Position numbers and translations under genes: made by a program. The notes below the pieces were generated by a model. The model ran no database searches. It saw only the letters and a list, made by a program, of their open reading frames with translations, and was not told the origin of the DNA. 64,000 nt of DNA, taken from the NCBI GenBank assembly GCA_023664345.1, contig JAMPFQ010000013.1:50235-114234 (forward strand). The letters are read 5' to 3'. The stretch comes from Lachnospiraceae bacterium. GTDB lineage: Bacteria > Bacillota > Clostridia > Lachnospirales > Lachnospiraceae. Shown here piece after piece: positions 8,736 to 18,300 of the stretch. Position 1 is the stretch's first letter; every line of letters starts with the position of its first letter.

Positions 8736-9094
8736 GCCGTCACTTCTTTTGCCGCAGCGCCGAGTGCCTCAAAGTGAGGGATCAGGTTCCGGAAAGCATC
8801 GGAGATCGCGGAATCTGTTTCGGAGGAAAGAGCGGCGTTCAGGGCAAGGATGGACTGATTAAAGTTTTCCTTGTCGATAGGCGTTTCTCCCTCTGCGAGC
8901 AGGTCGGAAGTAGCATTCATGACATTGATCTCCCAGTTGATGGCATCAAGGATGCTTTTCAGATATGTATCGGTGTCAGGCTGTCGCTCTTCGGACAATT
9001 CGCTGATGATCGTGGGCAGATTTTTTAAAAGGCGGTCATTGAACTGGGACAGAGTCTCAAGGGCCTCCAATTGTTCCGTTCTGTTTGTTTCCAT
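8732..9094 (-). CDS. Small hypothetical protein, first gene of the minus-strand glycan operon
   Basis: A 120-residue protein, METNRTEQLEALETLSQFND onward, helical and acidic, with no cysteine, no signal peptide and no membrane segment. I start it at ATG 9094 because an AAAGGAAG site lies just upstream. An upstream in-frame start would run through the promoter. It resembles in size and helix content the small export or polymerisation chaperones of flagellar systems (FliS/FlgN-like), but I see no specific motif. It is the first gene of a run of six minus-strand genes (9094 to 4036) that are closely spaced or overlapping. Confidence 0.65.
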   Translation of the reverse strand: METNRTEQLEALETLSQFNDRLLKNLPTIISELSEERQPDTDTYLKSILDAINWEINVMNATSDLLAEGETPIDKENFNQSILALNAALSSETDSAISDAFRNLIPHFEALGAAAKEVTA

Positions 9095-9124
9095 GATGTT
9101 CTTCCTTTCCTGTTTTATGAATCC

Positions 9125-9153
9125 ATTATATAGTATCTTATGAAGTGATGCAA
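9125..9153 (-). promoter_or_regulatory. Sigma-A promoter for the minus-strand operon 9094-4036
   Basis: On the minus strand TTGCAT (9148-9153), a 17-base spacer and a perfect TATAAT (9125-9130). It lies 31 bases from the start at 9094. Confidence 0.7.
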
Positions 9154-9176
9154 TAATAATTTTGCCGGATATATGG

Positions 9177-9205
9177 TTGTTGAACCGGGAAATCCATGAT
9201 ACAAT
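9177..9205 (+). promoter_or_regulatory. Sigma-A promoter for the phosphonate operon
   Basis: TTGTTG (9177-9182), 17 bases, TACAAT (9200-9205), 57 bases before the start at 9262. It is divergent from the promoter at 9125-9153, so the two operons share a 167-base control region. Confidence 0.6.
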
Positions 9206-9261
9206 GAGCGTTAGCGAGAAGAACATGCTTATAACAGATACAATAAAAGGCAGGTGCTGAG

Positions 9262-11280
9262 ATGAAAGCGTTGATCTTAAATTCCGGGCTGGGCAGCCGT
9301 ATGGGGGTTCTCACATCAGAGCATCCCAAATGCATGACGGAGATTGGTTTTCAGGAAACGATCCTTTCCAGACAGCTGAAAGCCGTCATGGAAGCCGGTA
9401 TAGAGGAAGTCGTGATGACAACAGGACTCTTCGACGGCGCTTTGGCCAATTATTGCCAGAGCCTGAATCTCCCCCTTTCCATCACATATGTGAAGAATCC
9501 TCTCTACCGGGAGACCAACTATATTTACAGTATTTATTGTGCCCGTGATTTTTTGGAGGATGATATATTGCTGATGCATGGGGATCTTGTTTTTGAGAAC
9601 AGGGTGATGGACAGGATCATGGAGAGCGAGCACAGCTGCATGGCGGTCAGCAGTACGCTGCCCCTTCCCGAGAAAGATTTCAAGGCGAAAGTGCAAGACG
9701 GGCAGATCGTCGAAGTGGGGATCGATGTCTTTAACAACGCTATGGCGGCCCAGCCTCTCTACAGATTGAACAGACAGGACTGGCAGGTATGGCTGGAACA
9801 GATCACGAAATTCTGTGAGAGCGGCGATGAGCAGAAACGGAAGTGCTATGCGGAAAACGCTTTCAATCTTGTGTCGGACAGATGCGTGGTCAGGCCCCTG
9901 GATGTAGATAACCTGCTCTGTGCGGAGATCGATGATGCGGCAGATCTGGCGGTGGTGAGCAGCAGGCTGGAAGAAGTGGAGAACCGGACGGTGTATATGT
10001 GCTTCAGTACGGATATCCTGCATTCCGGCCATATGGCGCTGATCAGGAAAGCGGGCAGGCTGGGAAAGGTGATCGTGGGCGTGCTTTCGGACGAGGTGGT
10101 CTCTTCCTATAAGCGTTATCCGCTGCTTCCTTTTTCGGAACGTAAGGCCATGTTCGAGAATATTGTGGGCGTATACCGTGTAGTGGAGCAGGATCAACTC
10201 TCCTACAAAGCAAATCTGGAGAAGTACAAGCCCTTTTATGTGGTGCACGGAGATGACTGGCGGACGGGATTTCAGAAACCGATCCGCGATGAGGTGACTT
10301 CCGTGCTGGCGTCCTACGGAGGCAGGCTGGTGGAATTCCCGTATGCGGATGATCTGAAGTATAAGGAATTGGAGGCAAGGACGCGCCTGGATCTGGCCAT
10401 GCCGGATATCAGGAGAGGGCGGCTCAGGAAAGAACTGGAGATGAAAGGGCTTGTCACAGCTATGGAGGCTCATGACGGATTGACCGGCCTGGTGGTGGAG
10501 AATACGGTGGTATATCAGAATGGCGGGGCGCATCAGTTTGACGCCATGTGGGTTTCCAGCCTCTGTGACTCGACGGTAAAGGGAAAGCCGGATATCGAAC
10601 TTGTGGATATGACCAGCCGTTACCGCACGATCGAGGATCTGTTGGAAGTGACCACAAAGCCGATCATCTTCGATGGCGATACAGGCGGGAAGACGGAGCA
10701 TTTTGTCTATACGGTGAGAACATTGGAACGTCTGGGCGTGTCCATGGTCATCATAGAGGACAAAGTCGGTCTGAAACGGAACAGCCTGTTTGGCAATGAA
10801 GTCGTGCAGACCCAGGACGACATTGCGCATTTCTGTGCCAAGATCCGTGCGGGCAAGAAAGCGCAGAAGACGCAGGAGTTCATGATATGTGCCCGTATCG
10901 AGAGCCTGATCCTGGAGCGGGGGATGGAAGATGCACTGGAGAGAGCGTTCGCGTTCTGCGGGGCGGGGGCTGACGCGATCATGATCCACAGCCGGAAGAA
11001 AGACCCCGCGGAAATATTTGAGTTTGTGGAGAGGTTCCGCGCGAAAGAGCAGAAAACATATCTGGTGGTGGTGCCTACCAGCTTTCATTCCGTGACGGAG
11101 GATGAGTTTAAACGGCGGGGAGTCAATGTGGTGATCTATGCAAATCAGCTGTTGCGCGCTACGGTCCCCGCCGTCCAGAAAGCTGCGGCCATGATTCTGG
11201 AAAATCACAGGGCAGAGGAGTGCGACAGTATGCTGATGCCGTTCAAAGAGATCATACGGCTGATACCGGAAGATGATTAA
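9262..11280 (+). CDS. pepM: Three-domain fusion: PntC/LicC-like cytidylyltransferase, CTP-transferase-like domain and phosphoenolpyruvate mutase
   Basis: 672 residues in three parts. Residues 1-235 are a LicC/PntC-type nucleotidyltransferase (MKALILNSGLGSRMG, HPKCM, LLMHGDLVF, AEIDDAADL). Residues 243-365 are a second, HxGH-type cytidylyltransferase domain (HSGH at 254-257). Its usual C-terminal ISST-type motif appears replaced by YADDLKYKEL, so it may be inactive. Residues about 395-672 are PEP mutase, with DGDTGG at 471-476 and the diagnostic EDKVGLKRNS at 499-508. PEP mutase makes phosphonopyruvate, the entry step to phosphonates, and the N-terminal domain should load the final phosphonate with CMP. 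It is the first gene of the operon, followed by a reductase and a decarboxylase that complete the route. Confidence 0.93.
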   Translation: MKALILNSGLGSRMGVLTSEHPKCMTEIGFQETILSRQLKAVMEAGIEEVVMTTGLFDGALANYCQSLNLPLSITYVKNPLYRETNYIYSIYCARDFLEDDILLMHGDLVFENRVMDRIMESEHSCMAVSSTLPLPEKDFKAKVQDGQIVEVGIDVFNNAMAAQPLYRLNRQDWQVWLEQITKFCESGDEQKRKCYAENAFNLVSDRCVVRPLDVDNLLCAEIDDAADLAVVSSRLEEVENRTVYMCFSTDILHSGHMALIRKAGRLGKVIVGVLSDEVVSSYKRYPLLPFSERKAMFENIVGVYRVVEQDQLSYKANLEKYKPFYVVHGDDWRTGFQKPIRDEVTSVLASYGGRLVEFPYADDLKYKELEARTRLDLAMPDIRRGRLRKELEMKGLVTAMEAHDGLTGLVVENTVVYQNGGAHQFDAMWVSSLCDSTVKGKPDIELVDMTSRYRTIEDLLEVTTKPIIFDGDTGGKTEHFVYTVRTLERLGVSMVIIEDKVGLKRNSLFGNEVVQTQDDIAHFCAKIRAGKKAQKTQEFMICARIESLILERGMEDALERAFAFCGAGADAIMIHSRKKDPAEIFEFVERFRAKEQKTYLVVVPTSFHSVTEDEFKRRGVNVVIYANQLLRATVPAVQKAAAMILENHRAEECDSMLMPFKEIIRLIPEDD

Positions 11281-11295
11281 GGGAGCAGGGGACGT

Positions 11296-12414
11296 ATGCA
11301 GCAGAAAATAATCCATGCAAAAGATGGTTATGCGCAGTTGGACGAGTGGATCCGGGCATCCGTGCGAAAGTGCCTGTTCCTGGTATGCGGCGGCTCGATC
11401 CGGAAGATGAAGATCGACAGATACTTTGAGGAACTGCCAGCGCGGTCAGGGATCAGGGTCGTGCGGTTCAGTGCGTTTGGTCCCAATCCATCCTATGATT
11501 CTGTGGTGGAGGGTGTGAGGGCCTTTGCGCAGTCAGGAGCGGACGGCATGATCGCAGTGGGCGGCGGCAGCGCCATGGATGTGGCAAAATGCATCAAACT
11601 GTATTCGAACATGGATCCCGATGAATGTTATCTGGATCAGGAGATCATACCGAATGATATCAGGTTCCTGGCAGTGCCGACCACCGCGGGGACGGGATCC
11701 GAGGCCACAAGGTATGCGGTCATCTACTATCAGGGAGAGAAACAGTCAGTGACCCATGAAAGCTGCATCCCGGATACTGTGCTGATGGATGCGGAGGCAT
11801 TAAGGACTTTGCCGGATTATCACAGGAAAGCCGCCATGATGGATGCGCTCTGTCATGCGGTGGAATCTTTCTGGTCGGTCAACAGTACGGATGAGAGCAG
11901 GGGTTTTGCCTCGGAAGCCATTCGTTTGATCCTGGGCAATATGGACCGTTATCTGGCTAACGATGATGCGGGAAACGCTAATATGCTGCAGGCGGCCCAT
12001 ATTGCGGGAAAGGCTATCAACATCACCCAGACCACAGCCGGTCATGCCATGTGCTATAAGCTGACAGGCCTGTATGGGATCGCCCACGGCCATGCCGCCG
12101 CATTGTGTGTGAGCGAACTGTGGCCGTGGATGCTGGAGCATATGAACCGATGTGCGGACGAGAGAGGGCAGGAATATCTGGAGCGGATGTTCTGTGATCT
12201 GGCAGCAGTCATGGGATGCAGGGATCCGCAGGCCGCAGCCGGAAAATTTTCTTCCCTGGTCAGGAGATCGGAACTGGCCGCTCCGATCGTGAAAGAGGAA
12301 GATCTTGCGATCTTAACAAGGTCGGTCAATCCGGTCAGGCTGAAAAATAATCCGGTGGCATTGGACGAAAATGCCATGGATCATCTATACAGAAAGATGG
12401 GGAGGCGTCGTTAG
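11296..12414 (+). CDS. Iron-type alcohol dehydrogenase, probable phosphonoacetaldehyde reductase
   Basis: A 372-residue group III (iron-containing) alcohol dehydrogenase. It has the cofactor segment GGGSAMDVAKCIK near residue 95, the TTAGTGSEAT motif, and the metal-site segments MMDALCHAVESFW and YGIAHGHAAAL. It sits between PEP mutase and phosphonopyruvate decarboxylase, and its stop overlaps the start of the latter. In known pathways (PhpC and relatives) such an enzyme reduces phosphonoacetaldehyde to 2-hydroxyethylphosphonate. No aminotransferase for 2-aminoethylphosphonate is present nearby, which supports the hydroxy product. Family certain; exact substrate inferred from context. Confidence 0.88.
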   Translation: MQQKIIHAKDGYAQLDEWIRASVRKCLFLVCGGSIRKMKIDRYFEELPARSGIRVVRFSAFGPNPSYDSVVEGVRAFAQSGADGMIAVGGGSAMDVAKCIKLYSNMDPDECYLDQEIIPNDIRFLAVPTTAGTGSEATRYAVIYYQGEKQSVTHESCIPDTVLMDAEALRTLPDYHRKAAMMDALCHAVESFWSVNSTDESRGFASEAIRLILGNMDRYLANDDAGNANMLQAAHIAGKAINITQTTAGHAMCYKLTGLYGIAHGHAAALCVSELWPWMLEHMNRCADERGQEYLERMFCDLAAVMGCRDPQAAAGKFSSLVRRSELAAPIVKEEDLAILTRSVNPVRLKNNPVALDENAMDHLYRKMGRRR

Positions 12415-13553
12415 TGAAAGCAGAGGATTTTGTGAAGATCCTGGGAGCCGATTTTTATACAGGGGTTCCCGACAGCCAGCTGAAAGCATTGTGCGACTAT
12501 CTGATGAATGCTTACGGCATTGATCCGAAACATCACATCATTGCAGCCAATGAAGGGAATTGCGCGGCGTTGGCGGCGGGATATCATCTGGCCACAGGGA
12601 AAGTCCCGGTGGTATATATGCAGAACAGCGGAGAAGGAAATATCATAAATCCGGCTGCCAGCCTGTTAAATGAAAAAGTTTATGCGATCCCCGTGATCTT
12701 CATCATTGGGTGGCGCGGGGAACCCGGGATCCATGATGAGCCCCAGCATATTTATCAGGGCGAGATCACCTGTAGGCTGCTGGAGGATATGGGGATAAGG
12801 TATCATATTATCGGCCGGGAAACACCGGATGAGGAAGTGTCGCGGTGCATGCAGGGCTTTCGAGAGGAACTGGCGGAGGGCAGGGATGTTGCCTTTGTTA
12901 TCCGCAAGGGGGCGCTGGAATATGACGGACGGGCAGAATACGGGAATGATGATCCCATGCTCCGAGAGGAGATCATACGATGTATCATGGCGCATAGCGG
13001 TGACGATCCGATCATCAGCACTACGGGCAAGGCATCCAGGGAATTGTTTGAACTGAGAGAAAGGGCCGGACAGTCCCATGAAAAGGATTTTTTGACGGTA
13101 GGCTCCATGGGACACTGCAGTTCCATCGCCCTGGGCGTCGCGTTGCATCAGCCGGATAAGACTGTCTGGTGCATCGACGGGGACGGCGCTGCGCTGATGC
13201 ACATGGGGGCGCTGCCGGTGATCGCGAATCACCATCCGCGAAATCTGATACATGTTATCATAAATAATGGTTCCCATGAAACGGTTGGCGGCCAGCCCAC
13301 TGTGATGGGGAATCTGAAATTTTCCGATATTGCGAGGGATTGCGGATATCCCCATGCAGTCACAGTGGGTAACTTTGAGGAACTGAACGCGGAACTGGCG
13401 CACGTAAAGGAGAGAAAAGATCTGACGTTGATAGAGGTGAAATGCGCCATAGGAGCGAGGGCGGATCTGGGCAGGCCGACAACCACGGCGAGGGAAAACA
13501 AGGAGAAGTTTATGAGGTTCCTGGAGGCAGGTGAAGCAGAAAAGGAGGTGTGA
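12414..13553 (+). CDS. ppd: Phosphonopyruvate decarboxylase
   Basis: A 379-residue thiamine diphosphate enzyme with both the pyrimidine-binding half ([16 protein letters not shown]; the activating glutamate in [16 protein letters not shown]) and the diphosphate-binding half ([17 protein letters not shown], ending at [11 protein letters not shown]) in one chain. It removes CO2 from phosphonopyruvate to give phosphonoacetaldehyde, the irreversible step that pulls the unfavourable PEP mutase reaction forward. The start is GTG 12414, with GGGGAGG upstream, overlapping the preceding stop by one base. Length and motifs are normal for the family. Next to PEP mutase, the assignment is secure. Confidence 0.93.
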   Translation: MKAEDFVKILGADFYTGVPDSQLKALCDYLMNAYGIDPKHHIIAANEGNCAALAAGYHLATGKVPVVYMQNSGEGNIINPAASLLNEKVYAIPVIFIIGWRGEPGIHDEPQHIYQGEITCRLLEDMGIRYHIIGRETPDEEVSRCMQGFREELAEGRDVAFVIRKGALEYDGRAEYGNDDPMLREEIIRCIMAHSGDDPIISTTGKASRELFELRERAGQSHEKDFLTVGSMGHCSSIALGVALHQPDKTVWCIDGDGAALMHMGALPVIANHHPRNLIHVIINNGSHETVGGQPTVMGNLKFSDIARDCGYPHAVTVGNFEELNAELAHVKERKDLTLIEVKCAIGARADLGRPTTTARENKEKFMRFLEAGEAEKEV

Positions 13554-13554
13554 C

Positions 13555-15267
13555 ATGCCGAACAAAGCGTTGCCCATAGGCGTGGAAAATTTTGCGGATA
13601 TGATAAAAAACGAATATTACTATGTGGATAAGACATTGTTTATCAAGGAACTATTGGACCTGAAAGGAAAAGTGAATCTGTTTACCCGCCCCAGACGCTT
13701 TGGGAAAACACTGAACTTGAGTATGCTGCAATATTTCTTTGAGGATACAGGGGATGAGCAGACGAATGCCCAAAACAGGGACCTTTTCAGGGGAATGAAG
13801 ATATTGGATGCTGGAGAGGAATATACCGGGCAGATGGGAATGTATCCGGTACTGGATCTGACGTTAAAGTCGGCAAAGCAGGAAGATTATGACACAGCAT
13901 ATTATATGATACAGACGGAAATAAGCGTGGGATTTGAAAGGCACAGGGATACCGTGGAATGCGGAAAGGCCAGCCTCTCCTCAAGAGAATATGAACAGTA
14001 TATTGAAATTGCGGAGGGAAAGGCGGAGGAAAAGGCGTTCAGAAATTCGCTGCGGTTGTTCTGCCAGTGTATGCATAAGATAACTGGCAAAAATACGGTC
14101 ATTCTGATCGATGAGTATGATGTGCCGCTGGAAAATGCATATTTCCGTGGGTTCTATGAGAAGATGGTGGGTCTGATCCGTTCCATGTTTGAATCCGGTC
14201 TGAAGACAAATGGCAATCTGCAGTTTGCGGTGATCACAGGGTGTCTTAGAATATCAAAGGAGTGTATTTTTACAGGATTAAATCACTTAAACATCATTTC
14301 TGTCCTTGACAAAAAATATAGCGAGCATTTTGGATTCACAGAGGCAGAAGTGCTGCGTGCAATGGCTTATTATGGAGTGAAAAGCCGTTTCGCGACCATG
14401 AAAGAATGGTATGATGGATATGTTTTTGGAAATACAGATGTTTATAATCCGTGGAGTGTGATAAAGTTTTTGTCCGACCTGCAGGCTGACAGGGATGCTT
14501 TCCCGCGCCCGTACTGGATCAATACCAGTTCCAACGATATCATAAAGAATATGATAGCCCATGCTGACAGGGAAACGAAAGGGCAGATCGAAACGCTTCT
14601 GCGAGGAGAACCTTTGGATATACAGGTGCATGAAGAGGTCACATATGAAGATATGTGTGACAAAGGAGAGAATTTATGGAATTTTCTTTATTTTACAGGA
14701 TATCTGGCGAAAAAGACGGAGTATTTCAAAGATAACTATATATTCCTGAAAGTCTGTATTCCCAATATGGAGATAATGACGATCTATCAAAACACTATCT
14801 TAAACTGGATGAGAAAGCAGATAGAAAAACAGGATTTTCGAGATCTGTACCGAGCCATGGAAGAGGGCAATGCGGAGAAGATTCGGGATATTTTAAGCGG
14901 GCAGCTGTTTTCCACTATCAGTTTCTATGATGGTGCGGAAAATTTTTATCATGGATTCCTTGCCGGGATTCTGAGCCAGAGCGAGGAGTATCTGGTAAAG
15001 TCTAACCGGGAAACGGGAAAGGGACGTTCTGATATCATGGTGAAAAGCCCTTCTCTGCGTGGACGATCGTTTATACTGGAAGTGAAAGCGTCCGACTCCA
15101 TCAATGACCTGGAAGCTGATGCGGAGAAAGCATTGTGCCAGATCCGCGAAAAAAAGTACCCGGAAGAACTGTGTGCAGAGGGCTATAAGAAGATTGACTG
15201 TTATGGGATTTCCTTTTATCGGAAAGACTGTGAAGTCCGGTGGGAAAAGGTGCCGATATGCCGATAG
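13555..15267 (+). CDS. AAA-ATPase-like protein with C-terminal PD-(D/E)XK nuclease-like domain
   Basis: 570 residues. The N-terminal part is of the AAA-ATPase_like family common in Lachnospiraceae and Bacteroidetes: [14 protein letters not shown], a Walker A-like [14 protein letters not shown] near residue 50 and a Walker B-like [15 protein letters not shown] near 182. The C-terminal part has the nuclease-fold pattern [25 protein letters not shown]. The role of these multi-copy proteins is unknown; mobile or conflict-system functions have been guessed. The start ATG 13555 follows GGAGGTG and abuts the ppd stop. The second copy at 16558-18270 has exactly the same length but a diverged sequence. 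It is probably not part of phosphonate metabolism. Confidence 0.85.
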   Translation: MPNKALPIGVENFADMIKNEYYYVDKTLFIKELLDLKGKVNLFTRPRRFGKTLNLSMLQYFFEDTGDEQTNAQNRDLFRGMKILDAGEEYTGQMGMYPVLDLTLKSAKQEDYDTAYYMIQTEISVGFERHRDTVECGKASLSSREYEQYIEIAEGKAEEKAFRNSLRLFCQCMHKITGKNTVILIDEYDVPLENAYFRGFYEKMVGLIRSMFESGLKTNGNLQFAVITGCLRISKECIFTGLNHLNIISVLDKKYSEHFGFTEAEVLRAMAYYGVKSRFATMKEWYDGYVFGNTDVYNPWSVIKFLSDLQADRDAFPRPYWINTSSNDIIKNMIAHADRETKGQIETLLRGEPLDIQVHEEVTYEDMCDKGENLWNFLYFTGYLAKKTEYFKDNYIFLKVCIPNMEIMTIYQNTILNWMRKQIEKQDFRDLYRAMEEGNAEKIRDILSGQLFSTISFYDGAENFYHGFLAGILSQSEEYLVKSNRETGKGRSDIMVKSPSLRGRSFILEVKASDSINDLEADAEKALCQIREKKYPEELCAEGYKKIDCYGISFYRKDCEVRWEKVPICR

Positions 15268-15311
15268 GTGACACCTGATGAGGGCAGAGAGAGGAGACAG
15301 TTAAACAAGGT

Positions 15312-16541
15312 ATGAAAAAAATTATAATTGGTACTGGAAAATGGGGAAAAATGGCAGTGTCCTATTATGGAGAAAGCCAGATAGCGTATTTTGTGGATAA
15401 GCTGCCGATTGCGGGAGAACTGCCAGAGAAAATACCATTGCTGGATATGTCAGAATTAAGCAATCTGCCTATGGATGATCATGAAGTGGTCATTTGTGCG
15501 GGAAATTACTGGGAGATGGCGGAACTGCTTGAAAGTATGGGAGTGATGTATACTGTTTTCCCTCCCATATGTGAAACATGGCCGGCTATCTCACAAAAGA
15601 TCGCGCATGATAAATGGGTTTCGTATCTGGTCGAGTTATTTGACAGACCTGAGATGGAAATCCTGGAAATAGGGTCAAGAAAAGTGACCTCGGGAGATGT
15701 GCGGAGTAATTTTAAGAAAGCAAAATACACGGGATTTGATATTTATGCCGGACAAAATGTTGATGTGGTGGGAGATGCACATCATCTGTCTTCTTACTTT
15801 GAAGATGGAAAGAAATTTGATCTGATTTTTTCTTCTGCCGTCTTTGAACATTTGGCAATGTCCTGGAAAGTCGCAGAAGAGATCAGCAAGATGTTAAAGC
15901 TGGGAGGCTGCTTTTTTGTGGAGACGCATTTCAGCTATTCCTACCATGAAAAACCGTGGATGTTTTTCCAGTTCAGTGATATGGCATTGAGGGTCCTCTT
16001 TAACAGGGAATTGGGATTTGAGGTTATAGAAGCCGGTGTGAGCGATCCCATGCGGGCAAGGTTTTCATGTAAGGCAAGCAGTTATCTGAAAGGGCAGAAT
16101 ATAGGAAATCTATGGTGTCACAGTGAAATATTTGGAAAGAAAGTTTCAGATTCGGAACGCTTTGACTGGAATCAGGTTGATGTCGATAAGCTGGTTGGTG
16201 AAACACACTATCCGGAACCGGAAGGCGGTATCTCTGCACAGGAACAGACAGAGCAAATCATTGATTCCATGAAAAGATTAACGGCTATAGCTGAAGAAAA
16301 TGATTTAAACAGTAATGGTCAGTTATACCGGGCAGTGACGGAAATGTTGGAAATCTCAACGGGATATCTGGATAAACTGTTGGAGGGGCGTCTGATCCGG
16401 GAGTTGGGTATTGACGGTGAAGACTGGAAAATGTATAGAGAACTGATCGCGTACAGCAGGGACAATGTGATCAACCTGCATGAATCGGTGATCCCGTTTA
16501 CTAAATACCTGTTGGAAGTGTTTGCGAAGACGGCAGATTGA
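15312..16541 (+). CDS. SAM-dependent methyltransferase with N-terminal Rossmann-like module
   Basis: 409 residues. Residues 1-95 form a small Rossmann-like unit (KKIIIGTGKWGKMAVSYYG; AYFVDKLP; HEVVICAGNYWEM) like the N-terminal parts of the radical SAM proteins at 24066-29996. Residues about 110-235 are a class I methyltransferase: MEILEIGSRKVTSGDVRSNF as the SAM-binding loop, YTGFDIYAGQNVDVVGDAH, and LIFSSAVFEHL. The C-terminal 150 residues are helical and unassigned. It probably methylates a sugar or another glycan component. It lies between two AAA-ATPase-like paralogs. There is no strong ribosome-binding site; AAGGT is closest to ATG 15312. Confidence 0.8.
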   Translation: MKKIIIGTGKWGKMAVSYYGESQIAYFVDKLPIAGELPEKIPLLDMSELSNLPMDDHEVVICAGNYWEMAELLESMGVMYTVFPPICETWPAISQKIAHDKWVSYLVELFDRPEMEILEIGSRKVTSGDVRSNFKKAKYTGFDIYAGQNVDVVGDAHHLSSYFEDGKKFDLIFSSAVFEHLAMSWKVAEEISKMLKLGGCFFVETHFSYSYHEKPWMFFQFSDMALRVLFNRELGFEVIEAGVSDPMRARFSCKASSYLKGQNIGNLWCHSEIFGKKVSDSERFDWNQVDVDKLVGETHYPEPEGGISAQEQTEQIIDSMKRLTAIAEENDLNSNGQLYRAVTEMLEISTGYLDKLLEGRLIRELGIDGEDWKMYRELIAYSRDNVINLHESVIPFTKYLLEVFAKTAD

Positions 16542-16557
16542 AACGAGGAGGCATGAC

Positions 16558-18270
16558 ATGGCACGGGCGATAGGCATAGGAAATCAGATTTTTGAAACGG
16601 TTCGGAGAGAAAACTATTTCTACGTGGATAAGACAAATTTCATACGGGAATGGTGGGAAAGAGGGGACAGCGTGACGCTGATCGCCCGTCCCAGACGATT
16701 CGGCAAGACATTGAACATGAGTATGCTGGAGCAGTTTTTTTCTGTTGATTATGCGAATCGCGGCGACCTGTTCGAAGGGCTTTCCATCTGGCGGGAGGAA
16801 AAGTACCGCCAGCTGCAGGGGACGTACCCTGTGATCGCGCTCAGCTTTGCGGACATCAAGGAAACGTCGTATCAGGATGCAAGAATGAAGATGGGCGAGA
16901 TCATCAGGAATTTGTATAATCAGTTTGATTTTCTGGCAGACAGTGCGAAGCTGAACGAAAATGAGAAAGCTTTATTTCGCCAGACCGCCGCAGGAACCGG
17001 GGAGACGCTTACGTCAGGTATGCTTAAGACATTGTCCTGTTTGTTGATGCGCCATTACGGGAAAAAGGTGATCATCCTGCTGGATGAATATGATACGCCC
17101 ATGCAGGAAGCTTATGTGAGTGGCTACTGGGATGAAATAGTGGCGTTCATCAGGACGCTGTTCAATTCCACTTTCAAGACGAACCCCTATCTGGAACGCG
17201 CCGTCATGACGGGGATTACGCGAGTTAGTAAAGAATCCATCTTTTCTGACCTGAATAACCTGAAAGTGGTGACCACAACTTCGGAAAGTTATGCGGACTG
17301 CTTCGGCTTCACGGAGGAGGAAGTGTTCGCGGCTTTGGAGGAATACGGCCTGGCGGAGAGAAAACAGCAGGTCAAGGACTGGTATGACGGCTTTACCTTT
17401 GGAAAAAGGAAAGATATCTATAATCCCTGGTCCATCATCAACTTCCTTGATGAAAAAAAGGTGGGGGCATATTGGGCAAATACCAGTTCCAACAGCCTGG
17501 CAGGCAAGCTGATCCGGGAAGGCAGTGCGGAAACAAAGAAAGCTTTTGAGAGCCTGCTCCAGGGTGGGAGCATCCGGACGGAGATCGATGAGCAGATTGT
17601 GTACAACCAACTGTCCATGAAGAAGAATGCGGTGTGGAGCCTCCTGTTGGCAAGCGGATACCTGAAGGTGAAGAATTATGAGGCGTATGAAAAGGAATAT
17701 GGAGAATGGAAAGAAGACTACGAACTGGAGTTGACCAACTTTGAGGTCAGGGTCATGTTCCGGGGTATGGTGCGCGACTGGTTTGACAGCCCGTATTCCA
17801 ATTACAATGATTTCCTGAAAGCCCTGCTGCTGGGTGACGTCAGGGCGATGAACACCTACATGAACAGGGTGACGCTGGAAATGTTCAGCTATTTTGACAC
17901 GGGCAGGGGGCAGCAGGGGGAACCGGAGCGTTTCTACCACGGCTTTGTGCTTGGGCTGATGGTGGAACTGGCCGACCGGTATGTGGTCACGTCCAATCGG
18001 GAGAGTGGCTTTGGCAGGTATGATATCATGCTGGAGCCCCGGGAGGTATCCACAGACGGCAGTATCCGGAATGATGCCATCATCATCGAATTCAAGGTGC
18101 AGGACGAGGAGGAAAAGGAACTGTCGGACACGGTGCGGGAGGCCCTGAGGCAGATCGAGGAGAAAGATTACCAGGCGTCTCTTGTGGCGAAAGGGATCCC
18201 GCAGGAGAGGATAAGGAAGTACGGGTTTGCGTTCTGCGGAAAAAGGGTGTTGATTGGAACACAGGGTTAA
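16558..18270 (+). CDS. AAA-ATPase-like protein with C-terminal PD-(D/E)XK nuclease-like domain (second copy)
   Basis: 570 residues, a paralog of 13555-15267: YFYVDKTNFIREWWE, the Walker A-like [14 protein letters not shown], Walker B-like VIILLDEYDTPMQEAY, and C-terminal SGFGRYDIMLEP followed by AIIIEFKVQD. The start is ATG 16558 after GAGGAGG; a longer reading frame begins inside the preceding gene without support. It is the last gene before the sigma-D site at 18268, which begins within its stop-codon region. Sequence divergence from the first copy is large, so this is an old duplication or an independent arrival, not a recent tandem copy. Confidence 0.85.
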   Translation: MARAIGIGNQIFETVRRENYFYVDKTNFIREWWERGDSVTLIARPRRFGKTLNMSMLEQFFSVDYANRGDLFEGLSIWREEKYRQLQGTYPVIALSFADIKETSYQDARMKMGEIIRNLYNQFDFLADSAKLNENEKALFRQTAAGTGETLTSGMLKTLSCLLMRHYGKKVIILLDEYDTPMQEAYVSGYWDEIVAFIRTLFNSTFKTNPYLERAVMTGITRVSKESIFSDLNNLKVVTTTSESYADCFGFTEEEVFAALEEYGLAERKQQVKDWYDGFTFGKRKDIYNPWSIINFLDEKKVGAYWANTSSNSLAGKLIREGSAETKKAFESLLQGGSIRTEIDEQIVYNQLSMKKNAVWSLLLASGYLKVKNYEAYEKEYGEWKEDYELELTNFEVRVMFRGMVRDWFDSPYSNYNDFLKALLLGDVRAMNTYMNRVTLEMFSYFDTGRGQQGEPERFYHGFVLGLMVELADRYVVTSNRESGFGRYDIMLEPREVSTDGSIRNDAIIIEFKVQDEEEKELSDTVREALRQIEEKDYQASLVAKGIPQERIRKYGFAFCGKRVLIGTQG

Positions 18271-18294
18271 GAAAACAGAAGATCAAACCGATAT
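18268..18294 (+). promoter_or_regulatory. Probable sigma-D promoter for the 22-kb glycan/radical SAM operon
   Basis: TAAG (18268-18271), 15 bases, ACCGATAT (18287-18294). The same TAAG-N15 arrangement with GCCGATAT occurs at 41994-42020. A TATAAT at 18296-18301 overlaps the site but has no matching -35. It is 115 bases upstream of rfbF, with a terminator hairpin in between. Confidence 0.55.
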
Positions 18295-18300
18295 ATATAA

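Noticed and set aside
9316-11316. Long open reading frame on the minus strand opposite the PEP mutase fusion
   Set aside because: It mirrors the codons of a well-supported gene, has no recognisable protein motif and no ribosome-binding site. A similar antisense frame opposite rpoB (51942-54422) was rejected for the same reason.
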